DNA of 64,000 nucleotides from Nocardia jinanensis (lineage in GTDB: Bacteria; Actinomycetota; Actinomycetes; Mycobacteriales; Mycobacteriaceae): assembly GCF_014645735.1 (NCBI RefSeq), contig NZ_BMMH01000010.1, forward strand, positions 186,001 through 250,000, read 5' to 3'. The position numbers were made by a program, and so were the translations under genes. This document shows, piece by piece, positions 24,667 through 33,842 of this stretch; positions within the stretch are counted from its first letter, which is position 1; the number at the start of each line of letters is the position of its first letter. The notes under the pieces are model-generated. The model was not told the DNA's origin, ran no database searches, and was given only the letters and a program-made list of their open reading frames with translations.

Positions 24667-26128
24667 GTGACGGCAGATCTCAGTGGGGCGGCGGCGCTCG
24701 TGACTCCGGCGGCCACGCGCCGGCTGGTCCCGGCCCTTCTGCTCGTCGCGCTGGTCGTAGCTGTCGTCGGCAGCCTCGGCGCGCCCCTGATCACCTCGGT
24801 ATCCGACGAGTTCGAGGTATCGCTGACGGCCGCGCAGTGGACCCTCACCGCGCCGCTGCTGGTCGGCGCGATCGCCACGCCCGTACTGGGCCGGCTCGGC
24901 GCCGGTCCGTACCGGCGCCGAGTAGTGCTGGTAACGCTCGCCCTGGCTGTGGTGGGCGGGCTGCTGACCGTGATACCACCGTCGTTCGGCTGGCTGTTGG
25001 CCGGGCGGGTGGCCCAGGGCGCGGGACTGGGGCTGACCGCGCTGATGATGGGTATCGCTCGCGACCATCTGCCGGCCGAACGGTCCGGTCCGGTCATCGC
25101 GCTGCTCTCGGTCGCCTCCGCCGTCGGTATCGGTGTCGGTTATCCGCTGGCGGGACTTCTCACCGAGGTCGGCGGACTGGGCCCGGCCTACGGCCTCGGT
25201 CTGCTGATCACCGTGATCGCGTGGGCGGCGGCATGGGCGACGATGCCCCAGTCGCCGCCCGGGCGTTCGTCGGCGGTCGATGCCCCAGTCGCCGCCCGGG
25301 CGTTCGTCGGCGGTCGATGCACCAGGGGCCGTACTGCTGGGTGGCGGGCTGGTGGCACTGCTGCTCACAATCGGTCAGACCGCGCTGTGGACCGACCGTC
25401 CGGCAGTCGCGTTCGCGCTGGTGGCCGCGGCCGCCGTACTGTTCGCCGGCTGGATCCACCATGAACGCCGGTGCGCCGACCCGCTGGTGGACCTCACCCT
25501 GCTGCGCACCCCGGCGGTGGCGGGCGCGAATATCGTCATGCTGCTCGGCGGTATCGGTATGTATCTGCTGCTGACCCTGGTGACCCGCTACGTGCAGACG
25601 CCCGCCGGGGCGGGGTACGGCTTCGGCGTGGATGTTTTCGTCGCGGGCCTGGTGCTGGTGCCGTTCTCCGTACTGGGTTTTGTGGGCGGAAAGGTGGTGC
25701 CACCGCTGCGCCGGCGATTCGCCACGGCGACGGTGCTCGCCGCCGGAGCCACCGCGGTCCTGGTGGCGCTCGCCCTGTTCGCCGCCTGCCGGAGCCAGCT
25801 GTGGCTCGCGTTCACCGTGATGGGTGTGCTCGGGCTGGGCGTCGGTATCTTCTCGGCGGCGATGCCGGCGGCGATCCTCGCGGTCACCCCGGCGGCCGAA
25901 ACCTCCAGCGCGATGAGTTTCAACGGGGTGGTCCGCAGTGTCGGCTTCTCCATCGGTAGTGCGCTGGGCGGGTTGACGCTGGCTGCCTACATACCGGCGG
26001 GCGCTACCTTCCCCGACCCCGCGGGATATACGACGGCGGCCTGGCTCGGGGCAGCGGCGATGGCGGTGACGATCGTTGTCGCGCTCATATTTCGACGCAC
26101 TACGCGGCGAGCTACAGCTGTTTCGTGA
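24667..26128 (+). pseudogene. MFS transporter gene broken by a 37-bp tandem duplication
   Basis: The first half (from GTG 24667, after GGAGG at 24657-24661) encodes membrane helices of a major-facilitator transporter up to WAAAWATMPQSPPG. Two direct 37-bp copies (25242-25278 and 25279-25315) then shift the frame by +1. The second frame (from 25280) repeats MPQSPPGRSSAVDAP and continues through the remaining helices to 26128. With a single copy the gene is one continuous frame of roughly 475 residues, a DHA2-like drug or metabolite exporter. As written, only a truncated protein ending at 25464 would be made. Confidence 0.85.
25242..25315 (+). repeat. 37-bp tandem duplication inside the MFS gene
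   Basis: Two identical adjacent copies beginning GATGCCCCAGTCGCC, followed by the first five bases of a third. 37 is not a multiple of three, which explains the frame change. Confidence 0.95.
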
Positions 26129-26269
26129 CGCGGCGGTGCGGAACCCACACGTGCCGGACGATCGGCAATCATGCTCGAACCCCACTGCCGCGCCCGGCTG
26201 TGGTCACCACCGAGCCGGGCACCGCGACCGCCGGTGACGGATGTCGTTGCGCCGGAACAGCCTCGGGGC

Positions 26270-28021
26270 TCATCGCTGACCGGCGCTTTCGCTCTCCGGT
26301 TCCGTAGCGAGCACGATGCTGGAGGTGGGCCGCACCCGGTCTTCATCGCCTGCGGGCCGGGCGGCTTGCGCTGTGGCCAGGCCCCGCAGGCTGGAAAAGG
26401 CGGTGGCCGTGTTCGTATCGTCTACTGCCGTCCGGGCGAGTCCGGTGGAGGAAGGCGCCGGGCTCTCGTTGCCGACGGAGCCCTGCACCGACTGGGTTTC
26501 GGTCTTCGCCGGTTGTTCGGGCGCGGCGGCTTCCCCGCCCTGGGACTTATTGCCCGCATCCTGGGCCACCGGAGCGGCAGCTGCGCTGTCGCCGGTGGCT
26601 GGGGATCCGGTGGCTGGGAATTCGGTGGCGCTGTCGCCGGTGGCCGAGGCACCGGCCGGGGCGGACGAACCCGTCGGGGAACCGGGTGATGCCGCGGAAT
26701 CGGTTGCGCCCTGGTTGTCGACCGCGTCGATGATCGCGGCGGTGGCCTCGCCTCCGGCCGTGATGATCTCGTCGAGATTTCCGGCGAGTGTCGCGACCGC
26801 GGAGATCATGTCGGGAATGGTTCCGGTGATCGTGCCGACCGCGGTGACCATGGCGGTGATATCGGAGGGGGACCAGCTTCCGGAAGTGTCGGTGGCGGGG
26901 TTTTCGGTGGTGGCGGGGTTTCCGGTGGTGGCGGGGTTTCCGGTGGTGGCGGGGCTTTCGGTGGTGGCGGGGTTTCCGGTGGTGGCGGGGTTTCCGGTGG
27001 TGGCGGGGTTTCCGGTGGTCGCGGGGTTTCCGGTGGTCGCGGGACTTTCGGTGGAGGCCGGTGTCGTGGTCAGCGCAAGGCTGGACGGTGCGTCCTGACT
27101 ACTGTTCGGGCTCTGCGTCACCGCTGCGGGAGTCGTCCCGGTAAGCGGTGTCTCCCCGCTCGGTGCCGTTGCCGCGATGGGTGAGCCGAGGACGGCCGAG
27201 TAGGTAGGTTGTCCGGCCGTGTAGGTGAGGTCGGACTCGGCTGCGAGCAGACCCCCGGGTGAGACGAAGGCGCCGGGCCGCACCGCGTCCAGGGCGGTGA
27301 GCAGTTGCTCGTAGGCGCCGGATACGGTCGTGTGCGCGTCGGTGCACAGCGTGGTGAACGTGGCGATCCGCGCATCGATTTCGGGCACGAAGACCTGGTC
27401 CAGCCAATTGCGGCAGACCGTTTCCGGATCCACGCCGTCCGCGTACGTTTCGGGGAGTTCGGTGCGCAGCCGCTCCCGTACCGATTCGCCGGCGGTATCG
27501 CCCTGTCCGCGAGCGATATCGATGAACCCGTCGATCTGCTGAGCCGTCTTGCCCGCGGCCGCGTCCGGATCGAAACCGGTTCGGGCGGCGTCGGCTTTCT
27601 GCCGTAAGGCACCGTCGATCTGTTCGACCGCGGTGGTGGCGGCCGTCCGGACGGCGGTCAGAGAATCCAGGCCGGTACTGATCCGGCTGCCCGCGTCGTC
27701 GAGGAACTGCTGGGCATCGGCGGCCGCGGCGGATCCGTTCCACAAACCGGGCACTCGCCCGAACCACGCGGTCTGGGTCCCGGCCTCGTCGTCGACCCGT
27801 CCGTCCAGCTCCTCGGCCAGGACCGTGGCGAAATCGCGCAGGGTGGCGAGATCCAGCCCGCGCTGCTGGTCGTAGGCGGCGGCCAGCGTGTGGTAGTCCC
27901 CGCCCGCCGGAACACGCCCGGTCCATTCGCGGTAGCGGGGAAGGAAGACCTCGAAGTACCGCAGCCCCTCCGTGCCGGTATCCAGGACGGCATCGGCGCC
28001 GGCGTCATCGGCGGTTCTCAT
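26270..28021 (-). CDS. EspA-like secreted protein with hexapeptide repeat and Pro/Thr/Ala-rich tail
   Basis: A protein of 583 residues. Residues 1-260 are mainly helical, with an LWNG motif resembling WXG (FGRVPGLWNGSAAAADAQQF). Then nine hexapeptide units of the NPATTG/SPATTG type, a hydrophobic segment (about 400-440) rich in Ala/Ile/Val/Thr, and a long Ser/Ala/Pro tail. There is no signal peptide. Its start overlaps the stop of a 103-residue EspC-like protein by 4 bp. This small-plus-large arrangement is typical of type VII secretion substrates (EspC/EspA; Rv0025/Rv0026), though no ESX machinery is in the window. The function is unknown. Confidence 0.6.
   Translation of the reverse strand: MRTADDAGADAVLDTGTEGLRYFEVFLPRYREWTGRVPAGGDYHTLAAAYDQQRGLDLATLRDFATVLAEELDGRVDDEAGTQTAWFGRVPGLWNGSAAAADAQQFLDDAGSRISTGLDSLTAVRTAATTAVEQIDGALRQKADAARTGFDPDAAAGKTAQQIDGFIDIARGQGDTAGESVRERLRTELPETYADGVDPETVCRNWLDQVFVPEIDARIATFTTLCTDAHTTVSGAYEQLLTALDAVRPGAFVSPGGLLAAESDLTYTAGQPTYSAVLGSPIAATAPSGETPLTGTTPAAVTQSPNSSQDAPSSLALTTTPASTESPATTGNPATTGNPATTGNPATTGNPATTESPATTGNPATTGNPATTENPATDTSGSWSPSDITAMVTAVGTITGTIPDMISAVATLAGNLDEIITAGGEATAAIIDAVDNQGATDSAASPGSPTGSSAPAGASATGDSATEFPATGSPATGDSAAAAPVAQDAGNKSQGGEAAAPEQPAKTETQSVQGSVGNESPAPSSTGLARTAVDDTNTATAFSSLRGLATAQAARPAGDEDRVRPTSSIVLATEPESESAGQR
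26890..27058. repeat. 18-bp minisatellite encoding hexapeptides
   Basis: About nine in-frame copies of an 18-bp unit of type GGGGTTTCCGGTGGTGGC (plus strand) encode NPATTG-like hexapeptides in the EspA-like gene. Copies differ at one or two bases. The unit length keeps the frame, so copy-number change would alter only repeat length. Confidence 0.85.
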
Positions 28022-28329
28022 TCGAATACTCCCGCGACCGCGCCGAGGTTGGTGGCCGTGGCCTGATCCACACCGGCGCAACTGTCCGCGCTGGCGCGTA
28101 ACGCCGTCCCGCAATCGTTCACGCAGTTGGCCCAGGAGAACAGGTAGCGGCTGATATCGGCGAGGCCCTGGCCCAGGCGTTCGCCGGTGGTGCGGTAATC
28201 GCGGCCCGCGTCGGAGGATTCGAACCCGCGCAGGCAGTCCGCGGCGCGTAGTGCGGCGGCATTGATCTCCCCGGCCGATCCCCGAAGTTCCCCTGCGATG
28301 CCCTGCACCGCTGCGATATCCATCAACAT
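28018..28329 (-). CDS. EspC-like (PF10824-type) small secretion-associated protein
   Basis: A protein of 103 residues, all-helical, containing VQGIAGELRGSAGEINAAAL and a second helix (GQGLADISRYLFSWANCVND) in a two-helix hairpin of the size of EspC and related type VII partners. No signal peptide. ATG 28329 follows GGGGAGAG by 6 bp; a second ATG lies two codons later. Its last bases overlap the EspA-like gene (ATGA), so they are made together. Assignment rests on size, topology and context. Confidence 0.6.
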   Translation of the reverse strand: MLMDIAAVQGIAGELRGSAGEINAAALRAADCLRGFESSDAGRDYRTTGERLGQGLADISRYLFSWANCVNDCGTALRASADSCAGVDQATATNLGAVAGVFE

Positions 28330-28698
28330 ATCGATCTCTCCCCGTGCTTCGGCGGCAATCCGCACCGCCGGGGTCCGCCCGGACGACGGACCACAGGATC
28401 CGTCCGGGCCGGCGCGAATCCTGCTCTGCTACAAGGTTGGACGGCAGTGAACGAAGGCAGGTTCCCGACCGACCGGAATTTTCCTTGCCGTTCACGGCGC
28501 CGAGAGCTGTTCGGGCAGATCGCCGTCCCCGTGAGCCCGGGAAGGTGCGGCCGCGTGGGCGTCCCGGCGCCCACGCGTGCGGTCCCCGACCGAGACCGAG
28601 CCCTGCGGTCGCGGACTTCTTCTGCGACAACTCACCGAGGACGGCAGCGCGGTGGCGAGTCCCGATAGAACCCGGGCCGCGAGCCTAGGCTGGTTCGT
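28330..28698. other. Intergenic spacer between divergent genes
   Basis: Carries the promoters of the EspC/EspA-like pair (minus) and the oxidase (plus). No convincing -10/-35 pair, RNA or small gene was recognised. Confidence 0.35.
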
Positions 28699-31506
28699 GT
28701 GACCGACCAGGACGTACGACGGGACACCCTCGCGCGGCATCTGCGCGCGCGGATCGGTATCGACGCGGTGGATATCTCCCGCCGCCGGCGGGTGGAGTAC
28801 TCATCGGATGCCTCGAACTACCGGGTGCTACCCGAGGCGGTCGTCTTCCCCCGCACCGACGAGGACGTGGCCGCGGTACTGGAGGTCGCGCGAGCCGAGG
28901 GGACGGTCCTCACCCCGCGTGGCGGCGGCACCTCGGTCGCGGGGAACGCGGTCGGCCCCGGCATCGTCGTCGATTTCAGCAGGTACATGACCGGTATCGC
29001 CGATATCGATCCGCAGCGCCGGACCGTCCGGGTGCAGCCGGGCGTGGTGCTGTCGGACCTGCAGCGCCGGGCGCGGGAACACGGACTGCGCTTCGGACCC
29101 GATCCGTCCACCCAGAACCGTTGCACTCTCGGCGGGATGATCGGCAACAACGCCTGCGGGCCACATGCCATCGCCTGGGGTCGTACCTCCGACCGGGTCC
29201 GGGAGCTGCGGATCATCGACGGCACCGGTGCGAACCGCCGGCTGGCGGATTCCCTGGACGCGGTTCCGGGACTGCCCGAGTTCACCGCGCGCTCGCTCGC
29301 CGTGCTGCGCACCGATCTGGGCCGATTCGAGCGGCAGGCATCGGGCTACGGCCTGGAACATCTGCTGCCGGAACGGGGCGGGTCGGTGGCGGGTTCCTTC
29401 GTCGGTGCCGAGGGGACCTGCGGTGTGCTGCTCGAGGCCGAGGTGGAACTGGTGGAGCTTCCGCCCGCGACCCTGCTGGTCGTACTCGGCTACCCGGATC
29501 TGGCTGCCGCCGCCGACGATATCGCCGCGGTGGTGTCGGTCGCGCCGGTCGCGGTGGAGGGTATCGACGCCCGGCTGGTCGATATGGTGCGGGCGCACGG
29601 CCGCCGGGTCCCCGACCTTCCACGCGGTAACGGCTGGCTTTTCGTGGAACTGGCCGGGGAGAACACGGCCGCGACCCATGCCGTCGCGCGGACGCTGTGC
29701 GCGGCGGCCGGGGCCCTGGATACGCGGATCATCGAGGATCCGCGAGCCGCGGCCGCGCTGTGGCGTATCCGGGCCGACGGGGCGGGTCTGGCCGGCCGGA
29801 CCCGCGACGGCGAGCCGGCCTGGCCGGGCTGGGAGGACGCGGCGGTTCCGCCTGCCCGGCTCGGTGCCTACCTGCGCGATTTCGAGGAGCTGACACGCGA
29901 GCACAAGGTCGACGGACTGCTCTACGGGCATATCGGCGACGGTTGTATCCATGTGCGGCTGGACCTGCCGATAGCGACCGCGCCGGAGCGATTCCGGGCA
30001 TTCCTGACCGACGCGGCGCATCTGGTGGTGGGCCACGGTGGTTCGCTCAGCGGCGAACACGGCGACGGCCGGGCCCGTTCGGAACTGCTGGAGATCATGT
30101 ACTCAGCCGAGGTCCGCGCGGTCTTCGCCGGTTACAAGGCACTGTTCGATCCCGCGAACATCCTCAACCCGGGTGTTCTGGTGGATCCGCGCCCACTGGA
30201 CGCCGATCTACGGCTGGTGGGCCTGCCGCCGCTGCCGCGGGCCGATGGTTTCGCGTTCGGCGGCGACGCCGGGGACCTGTCGACCGCGGTGCACCGCTGT
30301 GTCGGTGTGGGCAAATGCCGGGCCGATACCCGAGCCGTGGGTGGTTTCATGTGCCCCTCCTACCTGGCGACAGCCGATGAGAAGGACACCACCCGGGGCC
30401 GAGCTCGGGTGCTGCAGGAGGTCGTCCGGGGCGAACTGGACTGGTCGGCGCCCGCGGTGGCCGAATCACTGGATCTGTGTCTTTCCTGTCGGGCCTGCGG
30501 GACGGATTGCCCGGCGGGTGTCGATATGGCGACCTACAAATCCGAGACCCTGTATCGCCGCTACCGGCGGCGGTTGCGCCCCCGCGACCACTACACGCTG
30601 GGCATGCTCCCACGCTGGCTCTCCGGTGCGACCCGGGTGCCGCGGCTGATCAACGCCCTGGCCGGCGCCGGGACATTGCGCAGGCTGGGTATGCGGGCGG
30701 CCGGGGTCGATCCGCGCCGCGGCGTACCGGAACTCGCGCCGCGTCCGTTCCGGCGGATCTGGCGGCGGGAATCGGAGAACCAGCAGGTTACGGAAGCGAA
30801 CGCGACCACCGTGATGCTCTGGGTGGATACCTTCACCAACGCCTTCGATCCGGAGATCGCGCTGGCGGCCGTGCGCCTGCTCAACTCCCTCGGATACCGG
30901 GTGGTGGTGCCGCGCCGGCCGGTGTGCTGCGGGCTGACCTGGATCAGTACCGGGCAATTGGACGGCGCCCGGGCGCGGTTACGTGCCACGCTCGGTGCTC
31001 TGGAAGCCCATGTACGGGCCGGTGGCCTGGTGGTCGGTCTCGAACCTTCCTGTACCGCGGCACTACGCGCCGATCTGCCGGAACTGTTGCCCTCCGATCC
31101 CCGTTCCGCACCGGTCGCGGCCGCGGTTCGTACGCTCGCCGAGTTCCTGACCGCGCACCCGGACTGGCAGCCGCCGAGTCGTCCGGGTTTGTCGATGGTG
31201 GTGCAGCCGCACTGCCATCATTATTCGGTGCTGGGATTCGAGGCCGATCGCCGGATATTTGCCCAGATGGGGGTGAAGGTGACCGAAGTTGCGGGATGCT
31301 GCGGTCTGGCCGGAAATTTCGGAATGCAGAAAGGGCATTACGAGATATCGGCAGCGGTGGCGGCCAACGGAATACTACCGGCGATCGACGGAGCCGGTCC
31401 GGATGCGGTGGTCGTCGCAGACGGATTCTCCTGTCGCACCCAGGCCGCCCACCTGGCCGCGCGACAGGGCAGACATCTCGCGCAGATTCTATTGGAGGAC
31501 AGCTGA
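28699..31506 (+). CDS. FAD-linked oxidase fused to iron-sulfur domain (D-lactate / 2-hydroxyacid dehydrogenase type)
   Basis: A protein of 935 residues: FAD-binding type 4 domain (about 35-260, with PRGGGTSVAGNAVGPG), FAD-oxidase C-terminal domain (about 265-500, with GHIGDGCIHVRL and GSLSGEHGDGR), a ferredoxin-like region with CVGVGKC and CLSCRACGTDCP clusters, and two CCG domains (VCCGLTW and AGCCGLAGNFG). This GlcD-plus-GlcF fusion is seen in Dld-type D-lactate and D-2-hydroxyglutarate dehydrogenases that feed electrons to the respiratory chain. The exact substrate cannot be told. Confidence 0.88.
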   Translation: MTDQDVRRDTLARHLRARIGIDAVDISRRRRVEYSSDASNYRVLPEAVVFPRTDEDVAAVLEVARAEGTVLTPRGGGTSVAGNAVGPGIVVDFSRYMTGIADIDPQRRTVRVQPGVVLSDLQRRAREHGLRFGPDPSTQNRCTLGGMIGNNACGPHAIAWGRTSDRVRELRIIDGTGANRRLADSLDAVPGLPEFTARSLAVLRTDLGRFERQASGYGLEHLLPERGGSVAGSFVGAEGTCGVLLEAEVELVELPPATLLVVLGYPDLAAAADDIAAVVSVAPVAVEGIDARLVDMVRAHGRRVPDLPRGNGWLFVELAGENTAATHAVARTLCAAAGALDTRIIEDPRAAAALWRIRADGAGLAGRTRDGEPAWPGWEDAAVPPARLGAYLRDFEELTREHKVDGLLYGHIGDGCIHVRLDLPIATAPERFRAFLTDAAHLVVGHGGSLSGEHGDGRARSELLEIMYSAEVRAVFAGYKALFDPANILNPGVLVDPRPLDADLRLVGLPPLPRADGFAFGGDAGDLSTAVHRCVGVGKCRADTRAVGGFMCPSYLATADEKDTTRGRARVLQEVVRGELDWSAPAVAESLDLCLSCRACGTDCPAGVDMATYKSETLYRRYRRRLRPRDHYTLGMLPRWLSGATRVPRLINALAGAGTLRRLGMRAAGVDPRRGVPELAPRPFRRIWRRESENQQVTEANATTVMLWVDTFTNAFDPEIALAAVRLLNSLGYRVVVPRRPVCCGLTWISTGQLDGARARLRATLGALEAHVRAGGLVVGLEPSCTAALRADLPELLPSDPRSAPVAAAVRTLAEFLTAHPDWQPPSRPGLSMVVQPHCHHYSVLGFEADRRIFAQMGVKVTEVAGCCGLAGNFGMQKGHYEISAAVAANGILPAIDGAGPDAVVVADGFSCRTQAAHLAARQGRHLAQILLEDS

Positions 31507-31581
31507 TTTCGATTGTTCAGCGGCTCCGTGGCAGCCGGGGGAGCGGCCGATCCGTACGGGGCGGCCACACCTCCGGAAAGA

Positions 31582-31686
31582 TCAACTTCCGAAAGGAAGA
31601 GTCCCGGGTGGAATCTCGTACCCGGAGCTGCCCGCGAATACCGACCCCCAAAGTTCGAGCAGCCAATTGAGTGCCTCGGTGATCAT
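31582..31686 (-). CDS. Small amphipathic protein (34 aa)
   Basis: ATG 31686 has a strong GGAGGGT ribosome-binding site (31691-31697) 4 to 6 bp upstream. It encodes 34 residues: MITEALNWLLELWGSVFAG, then a short Pro/Gly end. The first 20 residues form an amphipathic or short membrane helix rich in Leu and Trp. It is opposite to its neighbours and followed by a small hairpin. No family is recognised. The size recalls corynebacterial porins and other tiny envelope peptides, but this is speculation. Confidence 0.45.
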   Translation of the reverse strand: MITEALNWLLELWGSVFAGSSGYEIPPGTLPFGS

Positions 31687-31784
31687 AGGAACCCTCCATT
31701 CACGGCAAGAACCGTATATTTGCTCAACCCTCGTCTTCATCGTCGTGCAATAGGGCACTGTTACTCGCGGCAGCGCACAATGAC

Positions 31785-32732
31785 ATGGTGCCAGTCCGAA
31801 CAGCGGGACCCGCCGACGACGCGTGGGCGACCCGGACAGTGTCCGCCGACGCCCCGGTCCACCTCGCCCATACTCTCGCGCCGTTGCGCCGCGGGCCCGG
31901 CGACCCCTGTCACCAGATCACCCCGGACGGGGCGCACTGGCATACCTCGCGGATGCCGACCGGGCCGGTCACCTACCGGCTGGTCCAGGACGATCCGGTC
32001 ACCGTCACCGCGGATGCCTGGGGTGCGGGCACCGCGGAGTTCCTCGACGGGCTCGATCGCATGCTGTGCCTGGATGAGAAGGTCGACGATTTCGTCGCCA
32101 TCCATCCCACGGTGGCGGCCGCGCACCAGCGGCACCCCGGGCTGCGGATGCTGCGCACCGGCCGGGTACTCGAAGCACTGGTCCCCGCGATCCTGGAACA
32201 GAAGGTGACCATTGTTTCCGCCCACGCCGCGTGGCGCCGCCTGCTGCACAGCTTCGGTAGCCCGCCGCCCGGTCCGGCCCCGGAGGGAATGCGGGTGCCG
32301 CCGGATGCGGCGACCTGGAGCCGGATCCCGTCATGGGGCTTCCACCGCGCCAATGTCGGGCCGCAGCGCTGGCAGACGGTCGTACGCGCGGCTCGTGTCG
32401 CCGACTCGCTGGAGCGGACGGTCGCCCTGCCGCCGGGTGAGGCCGCGCGCCGGCTCCGTACGATCCCCGGAATAGGGGAGTGGACGGCCGCGGAAACCGC
32501 CCAGCGCGCTTTCGGCGACGCCGACGCGCTCTCGGTGGGTGATTTCCATCTGGCGTCGATCGTCGGCTGGACTCTGCTCGGTCGCGATATGGACGACGCC
32601 GAGATGATCAACTACCTCGAACCGGTACGTCCACATCGATACCGCACCATCCGTCTGCTCGAGATCAGCGGGCAAGCTCGTAAGCCGCGGTTCGGTCCGC
32701 GCGCTTCGGTCACCGATCACCGCTGGCACTGA
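31785..32732 (+). CDS. DNA-3-methyladenine glycosylase-like protein (HhH-GPD)
   Basis: A protein of 315 residues with the helix-hairpin-helix-GPD domain of AlkA/MpgII-type base-excision glycosylases. The hairpin LRTIPGIGEWTAAETAQRAF and the downstream catalytic Asp in LSVGDFHLA are visible. EALVPAILEQKVT is the family's conserved helix. It removes alkylated bases from DNA. ATG 31785 and GTG 31788 are both possible starts and no strong ribosome-binding site is seen. Confidence 0.85.
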   Translation: MVPVRTAGPADDAWATRTVSADAPVHLAHTLAPLRRGPGDPCHQITPDGAHWHTSRMPTGPVTYRLVQDDPVTVTADAWGAGTAEFLDGLDRMLCLDEKVDDFVAIHPTVAAAHQRHPGLRMLRTGRVLEALVPAILEQKVTIVSAHAAWRRLLHSFGSPPPGPAPEGMRVPPDAATWSRIPSWGFHRANVGPQRWQTVVRAARVADSLERTVALPPGEAARRLRTIPGIGEWTAAETAQRAFGDADALSVGDFHLASIVGWTLLGRDMDDAEMINYLEPVRPHRYRTIRLLEISGQARKPRFGPRASVTDHRWH

Positions 32733-32834
32733 GCCGGTAGCGGGATTCGCGAACGCGGAACCGGGTGTTCTCAGGTCCATCGGGCCGCCCGAATCGGGCC
32801 GGTGACCGGCCGTTACGGCGGCGGAACCGGGCCG

Positions 32835-33035
32835 CTACTGGAGGGCGCGGTTGTCCAGAACGCAGCGCCCCGACTCTACGAGGGTGGCTCGGGCGCGCCG
32901 GCGGACCCGGCACTCGTCGACTGTGCAGTCCAAGTGCAACTGCATTGCCGAATGGGCTTGTTCAAGGGTCATCACGCCGGGATCGGCACCGCAGGCGAGC
33001 AGTGTGGGGACCGGGGCGTCCAGATTCAACCGCAT
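32835..33035 (-). CDS. Small actinobacterial protein with paired Cys (66 aa)
   Basis: ATG 33035 is preceded by AAGGAGG (33043-33049). The product has HSAMQLHLDCTVDECRVRRR in its middle and a second Cys near the end. Similar short, basic, Cys-containing proteins are common in Nocardia and Mycobacterium. They have no known role; metal or nucleic-acid binding is possible. Confidence 0.6.
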   Translation of the reverse strand: MRLNLDAPVPTLLACGADPGVMTLEQAHSAMQLHLDCTVDECRVRRRARATLVESGRCVLDNRALQ

Positions 33036-33314
33036 CACACGACCTCCTTCTGAACCCGCGGCCGACTCCTGTTGTCCGCGGTGGTTTTCCGGGTGTGTAC
33101 ATACGACCAACAGCTCACCATAGGCCGAGAACGGCGCATATGGTGTGAGATTCGGGGGTTTTACCGGTACCGAATTGCGAAATTTCTTGTAGACGGGTGT
33201 AAACCCGGCGCCGACGAGGCTGCGCGTAGCATCGCGATACATGCTGGTGGCGCGCTGCGCCGGGGCCCTCGACACGAAACACGGCGATTTCCACGGCGGC
33301 GAAGGAGAACCTGG

Positions 33315-33551
33315 ATGAGCATCGACAACGGTACGAAGGTGGACCTGTCCGGCGCCCACTGGGTGAGTGGCGCGGACGGTGCGAGCGCCGGCGTGCCGGG
33401 TACCCATAACGTGGAGATCGCGATGCTCGCCGACGGTCACGTCGGGATGCGCGACGGTAAGAACCCCGATGGACCGGTTCTGGTCTTCACCCCCGGGGAG
33501 TGGGCGGCGTTCACCGCCGGTGTGCGCGACGGCGAGTTCGACCGGCCCTGA
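33315..33551 (+). CDS. DUF397 domain protein
   Basis: A protein of 78 residues matching DUF397 (GAHWVSGADGA..., VEIAMLADGHVGMRDGKNP, VLVFTPGEWAAFTAGVRDGEF). Such proteins normally accompany an XRE-family regulator in actinobacteria; no such regulator is adjacent here, so it appears to be an orphan. The ATG follows GAAGGAGAAC. It is divergent from the 66-residue gene. Confidence 0.85.
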   Translation: MSIDNGTKVDLSGAHWVSGADGASAGVPGTHNVEIAMLADGHVGMRDGKNPDGPVLVFTPGEWAAFTAGVRDGEFDRP

Positions 33552-33623
33552 TCCCTTTCTTCCGGCTGCGCATGCCGCGAGCACTGCGTTTGGGTCCATA
33601 AGGTAACGGGTACACAACGATAT

Positions 33624-33821
33624 GTGGACCCAGGGATCAAGAATTTGTATCCCCGGCTCCGCAAGTTCGGGCCCGGCGACGGCGTCGCATGGTTGATCGT
33701 CGGCCTGCTCTTTGCGGCATCCGGGGTGGGTGTGTTCGTACTCACCGGCTCTGTGCTCTCGGCGCTGTTCGTCGGAGTGCTGGTGGGGCTGGTCACGACC
33801 GGTGTTGTCGCGATGTTGTGA
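33624..33821 (+). CDS. Small two-helix membrane protein
   Basis: A protein of 65 residues with two strongly hydrophobic helices (about 21-40 and 42-64). GTG 33624 lacks a ribosome-binding site, and a TACACA -10-like hexamer ends 8 bp upstream, so the mRNA may be leaderless. The family is not recognised. It is convergent with the sdh operon. Confidence 0.5.
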   Translation: MDPGIKNLYPRLRKFGPGDGVAWLIVGLLFAASGVGVFVLTGSVLSALFVGVLVGLVTTGVVAML

Positions 33822-33842
33822 CGCCCGCCGGTTCGATACCGG

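Noticed and set aside
26890..27058. Possible CRISPR array
   Set aside because: The 18-bp units are contiguous without spacers and encode an in-frame hexapeptide repeat.
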